Shown here: one piece after another, positions 10,519 through 22,711 of the stretch
Numbering within the stretch: position 1 is the stretch's first letter
How the letters are laid out: every line of letters starts with the position of its first letter
Position numbers and translations under genes: made by a program
Notes under the pieces: generated by a model
Databases searched by the model: none
Seen by the model: only the letters and a program-made list of their open reading frames with translations
Told to the model about the DNA's origin: nothing
From: Carallia brachiata
Lineage: Eukaryota; Streptophyta; Magnoliopsida; Malpighiales; Rhizophoraceae
Direction: 5' to 3'
Length of the DNA stretch: 64,000 nt
NCBI GenBank assembly: GCA_021464245.1
Contig: JADCRB010000068.1
Location: 12,904,544 to 12,968,543, forward strand

Positions 10519-12706
10519 TGACGTAGGACACGTTTTAAAGAATATTTTTTATTATTCTATAATTAATGTTGCAATTTTCATTATTATGATTTTACATCTT
10601 ATTTAGAGTATTTTAAAATATTTACGAGTTTTAGTTTAGAATATTTTAGAATACTTAGTCATAAAAGTGTTCTTTATTAAAAAAATATATATAATAGTTT
10701 AATTAAGATTTTTTTTTTAAAGATTATGTAGGGTTTGTTTGGTCAATAGGTTTAGAAGTTGTTGTAAATAAGTTCTAACTTTTCAATATCAGTTAGTTTT
10801 TTAATTTTAGAATAGTAATCAGTTTAAATTGCTCTTTGGAAAATTGTTTATCTTATCCAGTAGATTCTAAAAACTAGAAGACTCATTCGATTGTTAGCCT
10901 TTAATTTTTTTTGTTTGTTTGATGTACCCGAGGAATTGGAGATTTTCAGGACCTTCAATGTTACATATATTTATTAATTTTCTTTTGCTAAAGCGCCTCT
11001 CTATTCAAAGTCTAACTTGAATTCGAGATTGGGTTTTTCTGAACTGGAAGGAACTAACGTAAAATGAGTAGCTTAAGAGGAACTGACATAAAATGAGTAA
11101 CCCAAAATTCTTAGACGAGAGAGACTGTCAAAAAAAGCCCACATTTGAGAAAACTTGTCTGTTAAGCATATTTAAAATGTTCTAAGTATATTTTCAGTAT
11201 ATTCCTTAAATGTTTTGAAATATCAAATGTTCTGGAATATCGTAGAATTATTCTTTAGGTATTCTTTAGCTATAAATACATATGTAAAGCTAGAAGCTAA
11301 AACATTCCACAAACATTAGTTTTTTCACGAACATATAGTTTTTCGTGTTATCTTTCTCTTTTAGAAAATTTTCTTTTTATGGCTTAATTGTGTATCAATC
11401 TTATTATTACTAACTACTGCATCAATAATTTGTTTTTTTTTGCGTACCATGAAAAAAAAAATCTATACAAACCATAATATTGGAGTATAACCAAATTTTA
11501 ATGGCCCCAGAAGAATATGGAAAACACTACTTCCATTATGGAATAAAGGATACATTATTACGGATGATACCTTAGATTCAAATCCCAAACATTTTAGCAA
11601 GTTAGTAAGCACAGGATATTGGACTAATAACACAGAAATGATAAACAGTAAAGTAGTGGCAAATTCAATTCAAGTAAGTAGCCAAAAACATAGAGAGAAA
11701 ACAGGTACCTCAAGAGTGCTTTATCAATTAAGTCCTTTCTATTTGTTATTCCAACAATGAGAATTTTGTTGAGTTTCTTCACACCATCTATCTTGGAGAC
11801 ATGGCTACTAGTTTGGTGAACAAAAAATGGAAAAAGAAGGAAATAAACGGAACCAAGAGAAAGAGAATCACCATCGTCAACAACTGGCTAACAATCATTG
11901 TCACTTCCATTCTCACTGAGAACCGTTCCTCACTCTGAACAACAAAACAATACAGTTCCATTACTTAATACTTCATTAATCACTCAACAGGCAATATGCT
12001 TTAACTATTTCAAAAAATTATTCATCTTTGTAATGGAATCAATCTCATAAAAAATGATCATGTGAAAGGGACTATTCTCTCCTGAAATAGATATGAAATA
12101 TAATTTTGGCATAATAACTAAATCTAACTAGTGAAAACAAATGTAGATAATGGAACTGCATTATTATTTGTCACAACCCTCGACAAACACGCATGACACA
12201 AACATATTATGAAATTACCATATCTGTTATAGTCTGCATAAGCGTCATTGAAGAGCTTTCTGATATTTTCCTCTGATTCACCAACCCACTTTGACATCAC
12301 TTAAGGGCCACTGATAAGCTACAATAGAAGGCACCAGACATAGAAGTCTCAAATTCAATCAACAATGAGAAATAGCAAAATAACATATGACAAACATGCT
12401 TTCACGTTAAGAAGGCATAGAAATGCATGCACACCAACTATTGGCAAATCCCTTAAATGGCCATCAGACAGAGGGATTGGGGGTTCAAATAACCTCCTTC
12501 CAAATAACAATGAAAAGTAACATTCAATTACCAGGAAAAAAAACAAAGGGAAACACATGCAATATATGTTCATGATAATGCATTTCTCACATACATTCAT
12601 CTTTATTCAGGCTTTTGAAAACTCCTAAACCTTAGCTGCTAGATATAGTTATTTGAAGATGTATGTATTCTCACATGCGATAAATGCATGTGTGTATCCA
12701 CAACGT

Positions 12707-12725
12707 GAGAGAGAGAGAGAGAGAG
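12707..12725. repeat. GA microsatellite at the duplication edge
   Basis: A run of GA dinucleotides marks the right edge of similarity between the two duplication copies. In copy 1 the matching run is shorter (near 3206-3216). It lies directly next to the NSF-like P-loop exon, whose normal continuation is lost at this point. Confidence 0.9.
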
Positions 12726-12939
12726 GCCTTGGGCTCCCTAGCATAAAGGATCTTCGAAAGGACCCTCATGAACAGCATTTTCCCTGTTCCAAGTGGCCCA
12801 TAAAGGAGAATTCCCTTGACATGAGTAAGCTTTAATCTGCAATGTCAAGAATAGCATAAAATGATACAAAAATGAAAAGAAGTAGACACAAATAGTCGTT
12901 ATATATGATGTAAAATAGAAATATGTCGCAAACAAAAAA

Positions 12940-14370
12940 AAATTGCATCATTACAAAGCTAATAACAGTTCTACAATCAAAATCTAACATGCAGAATGCT
13001 CAAGGAAGATAGCAATAGATAAATCCTAAACTACAACGAAGTATGAAAAAAGTGAATCTGCTATGAGCTTGGTTAAAATGTCAAAGGACAATTTTTTTCC
13101 CGAAGAAATTTGATTAGCCATTGTACCTATAATAAAGTTGATATTTAATATTGGAATTGCTTGAAAGGTTACCATATAAATCAATATAAGAGAACCAAGT
13201 AGGCTATAGTCAAAGGTCAGGGGGGAAATATCTAGAGGCATGTTAGTCAACAGGAGAGGATGGTATGCACAATTTTATTGATTCTTCAAAGGGGACATGG
13301 AAGGAAAGTGTTTCCAATTGAAATAGGAACAATCCATTGGCAATGAGAGTCGTGCTCTTGGCATCAAGGTAGAGACTTCGTGTTAGCAGCCTCTTGGTTT
13401 TAGGTTTAAATCATACTAGTTCCATCTTTCTAAACATTGGTTTGTGATCTCAACTGCGCCAAAGAAAAAGCAGAATTCACAAATAGGGATAAGAAAAACG
13501 AATGCCATTTCGTGTTGAATAATTTTAGCGTTTGAATCAGCAGTTTGAAGATATGCTAGCGCCAAAAGTTTTTTTAATTAAAAAACCGTCTTTTAGAGCC
13601 TTAGAAGAGATGCTAACTCCATGGAAAAATACTATGATATTTTTATTGTCTTTATGTCCAAATAATCCTCAGTATATAAGAAAGAAACTATAATATTAGG
13701 GTCCTGGATATTTTACAAAAATCTTGTTAGAAAAATCCATGGCCACAACTTTATTTTAGTAAAGAAAGAACAAAACAATGAATAAGTTACACTACAGATC
13801 TATATTCTATCTGCATGAGTGGCACATTAATTGATTGTACATACACTGCAACCAAATGAAGATAATGATATTCAAAAAACACTTGTCAACTGAAGCACAC
13901 TTCACGAGAAATGCTTGTAACTAAAGAGGTTGAATATAAATTCTTTTTTTCCAAAAAAAAACCTACATGTTGCACTCAGCTTTGGTTTGACTACTTGCAG
14001 CTCTAGTAGTCGCCCAGACAAGTTGACTAGGAATTCTTGATTTCCAAGTCGGTTGGCCAGTGCGCTAAGGTTTAAACCTATTATAATCTCTACGATATTA
14101 ATAAAGCATGACAAGCCACTTCAGTGTTCTAGTCACAAGTCTCAAAATTGTACCTAAAAGGAACTTTTTCAATGTACAAATACTTAAGTGATAAAATACT
14201 AGCTCAAAACAAATTATAAAATCATGTCAGTAAAACAAGGGTGATAGAATACATAAAAGTTTGGGATCAACCAGAATGTCACAGGTAGATGCAAGAGTAA
14301 GATACACAAACAACACTTCTTTGACTAGAGTAGCGCAAGTTCATAGAAGATAATAAAGGGGAAATAAATT
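12940..14370. other. Introns and non-coding DNA of the NSF-like pseudogene
   Basis: No coding segment was recognised between the P-loop exon and the exon at 14373. Small frames on both strands have no motif. Confidence 0.4.
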
Positions 14371-16437
14371 ACTTTTCTAATAGCTTCGGGTCCATAGCAC
14401 GAGTTGCAAACACTTTCATGTACAATTTATGAAATTTTTTGCCCATCTCACCAACCCCAAGAGCCTTTAATTCACGCTCTGCGTCTTTTGGATTTATATC
14501 TCTTCGAAAGAGTCTCCCAGGAAACATAGTGTTATTAGCAATCTACAACATTGTCAATGTTAGATGATGTTTAAAACAAAGCACCATTATGTCTTATACC
14601 CAACGAAGCACTTACCTTCAAGTTTTCGGTCAATGGGTCAAAGAATATATTGGTCTTCCTAGTAAGCATCCCTTCCATGCCATTGTTGCTGACAACTCCA
14701 TCACGATTACTCCCCCGGATGATATGATTAACAGTATAGATACCAGAAGATCCATAATACTCAAATTGGACACTCTGACCAATGTGCATTATCTACATGT
14801 GAAAATGGCCATAAGCATCAGTTTGATAATCAAATAAAGGAATTGGGCTTTGTTGTTATTTGAGACTAATGTTCAACTGCACACAAAAAAAATTAAAAAA
14901 ACAAAAACGCATACACACACACAAAAGACATACACAGAGAGGGAGAGAGAGAGAGAGATCAGAAAGCCCCAAAACAAAAGTTCGGGCCAATTACAAAAAA
15001 GCCATCAAGTCATTTCAACACGAAGTTAGTATCTAGGGGTGCGTTTAGCATACAGTATAAACTAGAATATATATGATAAGTTAGTATTATCCCATTATAT
15101 TTCACATAGTATAAGGCTAGTCTATCTTATATTATTCTACTGTATACAATCTACCAAATGCCCCATAGAAGAATGGCTCTCGAACAAATGGCCTAAAACA
15201 TATACTATAGCAACTCTCCGACAAGACTAGTCTACCAGCTCTAAAAAGACAGGTCATTGTGCCAGGAAAACATCTAACAAGTCAAACTAAGCAAATAAAA
15301 CCAGCTTACAAACATTCTGCAATGTGTTTTGATGAAACACACTGAAATGACAATGAAAGGCAGCTAACAAGTAAACAAATAAAAAACAAATCCTAAAATC
15401 ATTAAGCCCCTTAATCAAAAACTTTTAGGGAGACAAACGAGATGAAAAGATCCAAATGTGACAAATTTAATAAAATTGAGGAACTAGAAACTGTATAAAT
15501 GAAACCCAGTATGCTGAAAACAATATGACATCTATGTCCAGGACAACGTTATTCCGCTTTTGTTAATCTTCGTAAACCCTTGACATGGAAGATTAGTTAG
15601 CAGTTGTTTTTATTTAAAAATGATACCATACTTCATCATATTAACGAAAATTTCGGATCAGGACAAGATTTGTAAATCAGAAACATGCAAGTTTATGAAC
15701 CAAGTGTTCGTTTTTGTCATTAGCAATTTATAAGCCACTTATAAAACGCATGCACAAGAAATAAGCAAAAGTAGACATGTGAAGGACAAAAACCTATCCT
15801 TTGAAGCCCTTCTTGAGGCGTTTCTCTAATTTTCTGGCATCAATCTGTAATAGAAAAAAAAAACTCTGACAATAATGTATAAAACCATAACATCCATATA
15901 GGTTTTGTGCAGATCGTAAGAGCTAAACTCTTGGGTAAGTCTCTCAAATTCGCACAAAGATATAAGCGTTAATGCCAATGCAAAATAATAATAATAATAA
16001 TAAAGAGCCTTAATGCGAGTGACATACCTCGCTCATGGGCGAACTTGTCATATGCAGTTCTATGTAAAGATCCTTGGTCTCAATATCATTTGGAAGCTCA
16101 AACCTGTTCCAACAACATAGAAGAAAAAAATCTAAAAAATATTATATCATCTACAAAAATAATCAACTTTTTAATAAATTGTGTTTATTATGTATCTTAC
16201 CATAAGAAAATACAATGTTATAATCGAGTCAAGTCCAAAAGTGTCAAAATTTAGCTGAATTGAGTTGTTTGCATATTAGCCTATATATACATATATGCTA
16301 AGACTTAAAAGAAGACAAAGAGCACATTTAATAAATTCATCAAAAAAAGGTTTTCCTTTTTTTCTTTTCAAGATTAACAACTCGTATGGGAAAAAAGTCA
16401 AATGAATGAAGTTTCCACCAAAACCATTACTTATATC

Positions 16438-17304
16438 TAGGGCTGTTCAAAAATTAACCAACCCGACCCAATCCGACCAATCCAATCCAATCCAATCCGA
16501 ACCCGCGAAAGCCGCAGAAGTTAGGATTGGTTGCGGTTTCAAAATTTTACAACCCGCCAAGGACGGATTGGATGCGGATTGGAGGGTTCAATCCGCCCAA
16601 CCTGACCCAATCCGCCCACATAAATATATATCTATATATATATGCTTTGGATTTGTGGAGGTGGTGTTGGCACTTGGTGGAGTTCTATAAGATTTTTGGG
16701 AATTGTAGTATTTATCCTTGTGTTCTAATGGTTATTTTCTGGGTCTGCTGAACTTCTTCTTTTTGGTGGCGAGCATTTCTGAGGATAAGAAAAACACAAA
16801 GCTAATCAGATAAAAAAAAAAAAACACAAAGCTAATCCATCCATGGAAAGACAATTGTTGGCCTTTTATGACACGTAATGCATACATTTCATCCACATCG
16901 CCTTTTCTGGGACTCACACGAATGCACCCCTTTGAAATGTTGACTGCAGAGTATTGCATATGTTGGCGTGAATCAAATTCCACGTATGTTGGCGTGAATC
17001 AAATTCCATACAAAAAATAATTAAGACTTGAGCGTATAACTAAATATAGTTATCATGTATCTAGTTAACTTAGTAAGAGATTAAAAAGTGTCTTCCATTT
17101 TATGCAGCGTAAAAAATAATAATTTTTTTAATTATGTCAATCCGCCTAACCCGATCCAATCCAACCCGCCGTTGGCAGATTGGATTGGATGGATTGAGTT
17201 GTATGACGGATTGGATACGGATGAAAAATTATCCAACCCGCCGACGGCGGATTGGATGCGGATATACCCCCAAGTCGATCCAATCCAACCCGCGAATACC
17301 CCTA
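16438..17304. mobile_element. Non-autonomous hAT-type transposon
   Basis: This 867 bp element starts TAGGGCTGTTC and ends GAATACCCCTA, so its ends are inverted repeats (TAGGGSTRTTC). It is flanked by a perfect 8 bp duplication CTTATATC (16430-16437 and 17305-17312). Eight-base target duplications and TAGGG ends are typical of the hAT superfamily. The terminal 150-200 bp on each side carry many CCAATCC/GGATTGG and CCCGCC motifs, plausible transposase-binding repeats. No transposase frame is present. It contains an internal 26 bp tandem repeat (about 16957-17009) and a poly(A) micro-insertion (16791-16837). Confidence 0.85.
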
Positions 17305-17490
17305 CTTATATCTAAGAAAAATTAATTTACAAAAATATTTATATTTTCAAAATGATAACAAATAACTAAAATCATTTAATACATGTTGTACAACGTAAGG
17401 AAATAAAATCCAAACTAATCAAATTGAATTGAATTGAATTGTTCAAATTTAGTTACAAATAAACGTGGTAAAAATAATGTAAAACTATAT

Positions 17491-17590
17491 AAATCAATCA
17501 TAGATATAGAGACAATACTTTTCAACAGTGACTGGACAACAAAATCAATCATAGATATAGAGACTTTACTTTTCAACAATGACTGGACAA
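17491..17590. repeat. Tandem duplication, two units of about 51 bp
   Basis: The motif AATCAATCATAGATATAGAG through TGACTGGACAAC is repeated in tandem with a few mismatches. It lies upstream of the first hAT element and within the NSF-like pseudogene span. Confidence 0.85.
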
Positions 17591-19029
17591 CCCCTCCAAG
17601 TGTTGGCATAATTGCAGTGCATCGTGTTAAGAGCAATTCTATCCTGTCCGATGGATCTGTCTACCGTTTGTTAATTATGGAACAACAAAGCAAAAGATAG
17701 GATTTTCTCTTCTTGATCTACCTAACGTATATTACAGAAAACAAAAAATAAAAAAAAGGATATTTCAATCGGACAAGAAGCTTGCCATTAATCAGAGCAA
17801 AACTGCTTCTGGAGCCAAATGTCACTGTTTGATCATCTGGCCTAATCTCCTGATTCCTCTGCAAAACATTGGGGTTGATGTAAGCACAATTGGAGATTTG
17901 TTGTTTTCGAGTGCTTACCATAGACACTGCTAGCATATAGCTTATCGTCATTCGCTAACAGCAGATTAAAGAGGAAATGCGTGTGTTTGTGCGTGTGTGT
18001 GGAGCAGCGGTCTAGGTTTTAGCTAAAGCATAAGGAGGAAATGTCTTTTTTATTGTTGTTTTTTTTATTTTTAATTTTAATTTTTTTTGGCCAAAACTGA
18101 TTAGAAGCGTACAAAGCTTCGTTTGTTTTTTTCATAAAAATAAAAAACTGGCGTGACCTGTAGTTTATCTTGTAAAAAAAAATATTATATTTATATTAAA
18201 AAAATATAATTAATTTAAATAATTATATTATAACTCACACTAAATCAAATATAAATTTAACTCTATGGTTATTCCAACCAGGACTAAATTTATGGGAAAA
18301 TATATATGGGCATACTGCAATGCCCAACGCGTTCCAATAGCAACTAGGTGAATAAAACAATAAAAACAAAAGAGCGGGATGGATTGAGAGCGCAACAAAA
18401 TAGGAGGGAAAATTACCTCAAAAAATCGCAATTCTTCTAAAATTCGTGAAGTGCATTACAAAATAGATGGAAACCGAAAAAATCTATAAGATACTAGCAT
18501 TGTCAACAAGACTATAAGTGAGTTGATATATTCGTTAAAAATTCAGTGGTTGGACTTGAACTTGTTTATTTAATTAAATGAGTGGTCACGAACTTAAATT
18601 TAAAACTCCGTTAATAAACGAACTAAATCTAAATAAAGGCAAGCTCGGCTTGATTAGATTCGCTAACAATTCGTTTAAAAATTTGTTTTGTATAAACACA
18701 TTTAATATGTTATAAAAGTAATTTCATTATACTCTTTTTTAAAATTATATGTTACATATATTTATATTTATACATTAAAATTAAATATATATTTTTAATA
18801 CGTTAATTTATTTAAATAAACATTTGTTGATCTTTTATTTTATGTATAATAATAATTTTTTTTAATTTTAATTATTTTATTAATATTATAAAATTAAATG
18901 ATGCAGTTTGTTAAAAGTTCGAAAGCTAGACTTGGGCTAAGTAAGTTCTTAAATGATACTTACACAGAGTCTTATTTTTAACCCCGTTTAATAAACTGAT
19001 CGACACTTGAGCCTAAAAAAATTCGGCTC

Positions 19030-21870
19030 ATTTCGGCTCGTTTGCAATTGTAGTTGCGAGTTTGGGAAAAATTGAGTTGGCTCCTAATTATAAAAAGATG
19101 ACAGTTTGAGATTTTTTTAAAAAAATTTTCTTGCACAAATTGTTTTCTGCTTGAATTTAACATTATCAAATAAATATGATTATTTTTTTTTGAGAAAAAA
19201 TAAACATAATTAAATTTAAAAAGTTTATAATTAGGAAGTTTATAACAATTCATTATGGTTAAAATTAAATAAGTCGCACCAATAAAATTTGTAAAAAAAA
19301 AAGGGATAAGTTCCAAAAAATTACCATTTTGTTTTACAAATTAAGCGAAATATTGCAATTCATTATCAATCACTCTCAATAAACAACATGATATAATATT
19401 CAATAAGTTTGAAAAAAATAATATCATTATCTTACTTTAGCCAAGTATCATTATTTTTCTACTTAGTTAAAATTTTAAAAAATTGCTTCTATTGAATTTA
19501 GAAAAGAACAAGTATGTTCTAATAATTATCAGTTTGTTGCACAAATTAAGAAATATGCTGAAATTGCTATTAACAACTCTCCGTAGATAATTTGGCATGT
19601 GGGTAAAAAATTTTAAGCAAATCAACATCATTTTTTTGCCTTTACTGAGAATTATTATCTTTATGCTTGATCAAAATTAAGTAAGTTGCCTCAATTGAAT
19701 TCGTAAAAGAATAGTTATCTTCCAATAAATTACAAGCTTATTCCAACAAACCTTTTAATATTGTTTAATTAAAACTCAATTGATTGGATGAGATTTATAC
19801 AACATGCTTGAGAATGAAATACTTGTTTTGTATAATCATAGGCCTTACATAACATCAAAACAAAATTACTTACAGAATATGTTTTATATAAGCTCCCTTA
19901 GACATTTGTCTCTTGGAAACATTGTTCCTATGCATAGGAAAGTGAAATCTCAAAATATTTATAATTTTTATTTTTTGGGGTCTACTAACAAATTAAGACG
20001 AAAATTAAGAAAGTACATTTTTATGTTCAAATTAATTATTGGTCATTTTTTAGTTATCTAATAAAGAACAAAAGCAAAATTCAAAATAGCAAATTTTAGA
20101 AGTAAATAGAGTACTATGTGAAATAATCACAATATGATGTGCAACAAAAAGGACAAAATAAGCAACAAATTGTCCAAGAAAAAATTAGATAAATTTTCAT
20201 GTAGAATTCACTAGATGTACAAATAATTTCTATTGGATGTGAAATAAGACTGATATCAAAGTGAAACGAGTAAGCTAGTGCATTCCGTAAGAGTTTATAG
20301 CTTGTTACTCAAGCAATCAGATTTGTTGCTAATTTAATCAGACTTTTAGGGGATAATGCTAGGAAAAAACAAGGAAAAAATTAGTCTTTGAAGTTTAAAT
20401 CCACAATATAGATTTTGTCTAACCAAATCATCTCATTATAAACATTTTATGTTAAGGAAAATAACAAGATTGTTGACTTAGTACTGCGTAAGTAGTCAGA
20501 ATTGTAGTTACCTTGTGATGTTACTAATGTTTTTTACAATAGTGACTTTTCAATGACCTTATTTGCAAATTAACAAATACTTCCCCCAAAATTATGTTTA
20601 TACTCATTGCCGAATCAATAGTAAGTTCTTATTTATAACTCATGTCATGTCTCTATAATCATACTTTAGGTAAAACATGTTTTTGAATAAAATTTTGCTT
20701 AATTCTCATCGATTCAATAAATGTACAACAATAACTATCAAATATGCAATTAAATTATTTAGATGTGCAACAGTTTGATAATGAATTTGCCTATGATTTG
20801 TAATTTGTTACTTATTCTGTCAATCTTGTTGCAAATTTAATATGCTCCATTGCACTTTTAATATTTTTGTAGGATTTATTTGTATAAAAATTAAAATTAT
20901 GATTTGAACACCAAAATTTCTGATTGTATGCTTCATTTCACTTGATGCACATCGTTTTGTGTGGATGTACCTGATTAGTTTTTAACTAATTACATGATAC
21001 TAATTCATAGGATGACAAGAAAGTGATATTAGTTCACCTAAAATAGAGAATCATTGATAGTGAATTTTAATAAACTTATAAATTCGTGCTACAAAATTAT
21101 TTTCTATTCAACAAAATTGCTTTCATTAGAACATACTGATTCATTCACGTATTCAATCAAAGCAATTTTGTTGAATAAACAATGTTTGAAAATTGAAATC
21201 ATATTTTTGTTTGTGCAACAAATTTGTGCTTTTCTTGTAACATACTATTACACGATCTTAGGCTCTTCCCATGTCCAATATGTACTTCTTTTCCTTAATA
21301 AAATTCGAGTAGCCTAGTTTCTTGCTCAAATTAAGAAGTCAATTGCAATTAACTATGGTTAAAATTAAATAAGTCAATTTGATAAATTTATAAAAGAATA
21401 AAGTTTCAGTAAATTATCCTTCTGTTCACAAATTAAGAAATTTATAGCAATTATTAATCAGTCTATATAAATACCTAACACATGACTAGATAAGTTTGAA
21501 CAAATTAATATCACTATATTACATTAAGTTTGATTAGATGGACCGAAAAAAGAAGACGTGAATAAGATGAAAAAATTCTTTTGTGCAACTAACTAGTTTA
21601 TTTGTGCAACAAGACGCTTAATTTGCAATGAAAAAAAGATGAAAAAATACTTTCAAATTTTATTGCAATAATTCAATGTTTGGTCACAAATAAATCAATT
21701 GGTTGCACAAAAAAAGTTTTGTCTTTTTCGCGTCATCTTTTTTTTCGTCCACTTAAATTTTTCGTATTGCATTAGCCAAATATCATTGTCTCTTTACTTG
21801 GTTAAAATTTGAGTATTACTTCAATTTAATTTATAAATTTAGAAAAAAAGTTCCAATAAATTACCACATA
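19030..21870. repeat. Degenerate interspersed repeat with GCACAAATTAAG core
   Basis: A diverged unit of very roughly 120-200 bp recurs near 19250-19375, 19470-19570, 19680-19760, 21320-21370, 21360-21470 and 21800-21870. Shared parts are GTTAAAATTAAATAAGT, a stretch TCCAATAAATTAC, and TTGTTGCACAAATTAAG followed by GCAATT. Spacing is irregular. The origin is unknown. It may be an old tandem array broken by insertions. Confidence 0.5.
21533..21760. mobile_element. Foldback element
   Basis: The left arm (21533-21608) contains GATGGACCGAAAAAAGAAGA and TTTGTGCAACTAACTAG. The right arm (21683-21760) is its imperfect reverse complement. The total is about 228 bp. A target duplication is not clear. 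It fits a small MITE. Confidence 0.45.
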
Positions 21871-22122
21871 CTTTATTGCGTCAACTAGAAAGTTTGGGGC
21901 AGTATGAATGCAGAGGCCAATTACCACAACTAGTCGTATACGCAGAGTTATTCTATATTTATTTCAAGGTTTTGTGCAAATGTTATTCTAAAATGGTTTT
22001 TTTTATTATTTTTTGTGAGAAAATTATATTGAATAAGATAAAAAGATTAGAATTAACTTATAGGAATCCATCACAATGATCCTAAAATAACAATTTTCTT
22101 TTGAATATATACTACTCATAAG

Positions 22123-22711
22123 TAAGGTTGTTAAAATCGAGATTCTGCTTAAGATCATTTTGGGACTGTTAGAATCGAATCATATGATCGAATCTTAAAA
22201 TCGTAGATTCTATTAAAATTAAAAAAAAAGTGAAAATATCAATTAAAATGTAATCTTTAAATTTTAAGCATTCCATAAATTTTTTAGATTAAAATTCAAG
22301 CATAACCATATATATGGACAATTCAAATATGTTGTTTTGATTACTAATTCACAGTGTTCAACGGCACACAAAATTATATGTTTATCACAACTTCGCACAT
22401 GTACTTGACACTTCTTCAACATTTTCTCCATAAGTTTATGATGCCATAAAATTACTTTGTGATGCATTTGATGCTTTTACAAAATAGAAATGTTAGGTAC
22501 CAAATATACCGAGTCTAATAAAAAAATTAATTTTTTTAAAAAAATTTCATACCAAAAGGCGTACACACCCATTAAAATTTAAAATATTTTTTTATGTTTT
22601 ATTAAAAAATTAAAAGGAAGAAAAAAGTTTTGTAACAAATTTTATGAAATGTGCACACTCTATGTTTTAAGATATGATCTTACTATTTAAATCGCAATTT
22701 TAACAACCATT
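22123..22711. mobile_element. Probable hAT-type non-autonomous element (second member of the 59586 family)
   Basis: The ends are inverted repeats: left TAAGGTTGTTAAAATCGAGA, right in reverse complement ATGGTTGTTAAAATTGCGAT. The left end closely resembles that of the element at 59586-60117 (CAAGGATGTTAAAATCC). The flanks CTCATAAG and TTCATAGT are only an approximate duplication. No coding capacity was seen. Confidence 0.5.

Larger units (their letters stand above)
6330..12725. repeat. Segmental duplication, copy 2
   Basis: This is the longer partner of 166-3215. It carries 2.66 kb (7317-9976) and about 590 bp (11418-12003) that copy 1 lacks. It has a private 31 bp tandem duplication at 10055-10116 that is single in copy 1. 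At its right edge a GA tract (about 12707-12725) leads into the P-loop exon of an NSF-like pseudogene. Copy 2 looks closer to the ancestral arrangement, since the NSF exons are in order across the edge. Confidence 0.9.
11705..17951 (-). pseudogene. NSF-like vesicle-fusing AAA ATPase, decayed gene
   Basis: Minus-strand exons follow plant NSF from the N domain into D1. About 17760-17951 has NCAYINPNVLQ (like NCAYVSPSDL). Then come 16028-16103 (FELPND...), 15797-15844 (IDARKLEKRLKKGF), 14616-14792 (HIGQSVQFEYYGSSGIYTVN, exactly 59 codons), 14373-14542 (ELKALGVGEMGKKFHKLY), about 12726-12836 ([17 protein letters not shown], the P-loop), about 12223-12310, 12035-12087 and 11707-11930 ([20 protein letters not shown]). 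Several splice sites are intact and in phase. Lesions: the exon at 15797 has no in-frame GT donor and runs into TAG; the Walker A reads GPLGTGKM instead of GPPGTGKT; a TAA interrupts GP-E-VMSKWVGE near 12303; Walker B is FYEID instead of FDEID; the next donor is lost; frameshifts lie near 11900. The second ATPase domain is absent. A hAT element lies in the first large intron. Expression of a short N-domain product is conceivable but unsupported. Confidence 0.75.
17952..22122. other. Gene-poor AT-rich region
   Basis: No gene was recognised. Short frames of 60-112 codons occur (for example minus 18978-19316), but they are rich in Phe, Asn, Lys and Ile, as expected from AT-rich DNA, and have no motif. 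The region holds a degenerate long-period repeat (19030-21870), a foldback element (21533-21760) and a poly(T) micro-insertion (19168-19212). Confidence 0.5.

Noticed and set aside
18978..19316. 112-codon minus-strand frame
   Set aside because: Composition is that of random AT-rich sequence, and it overlaps degenerate repeats.
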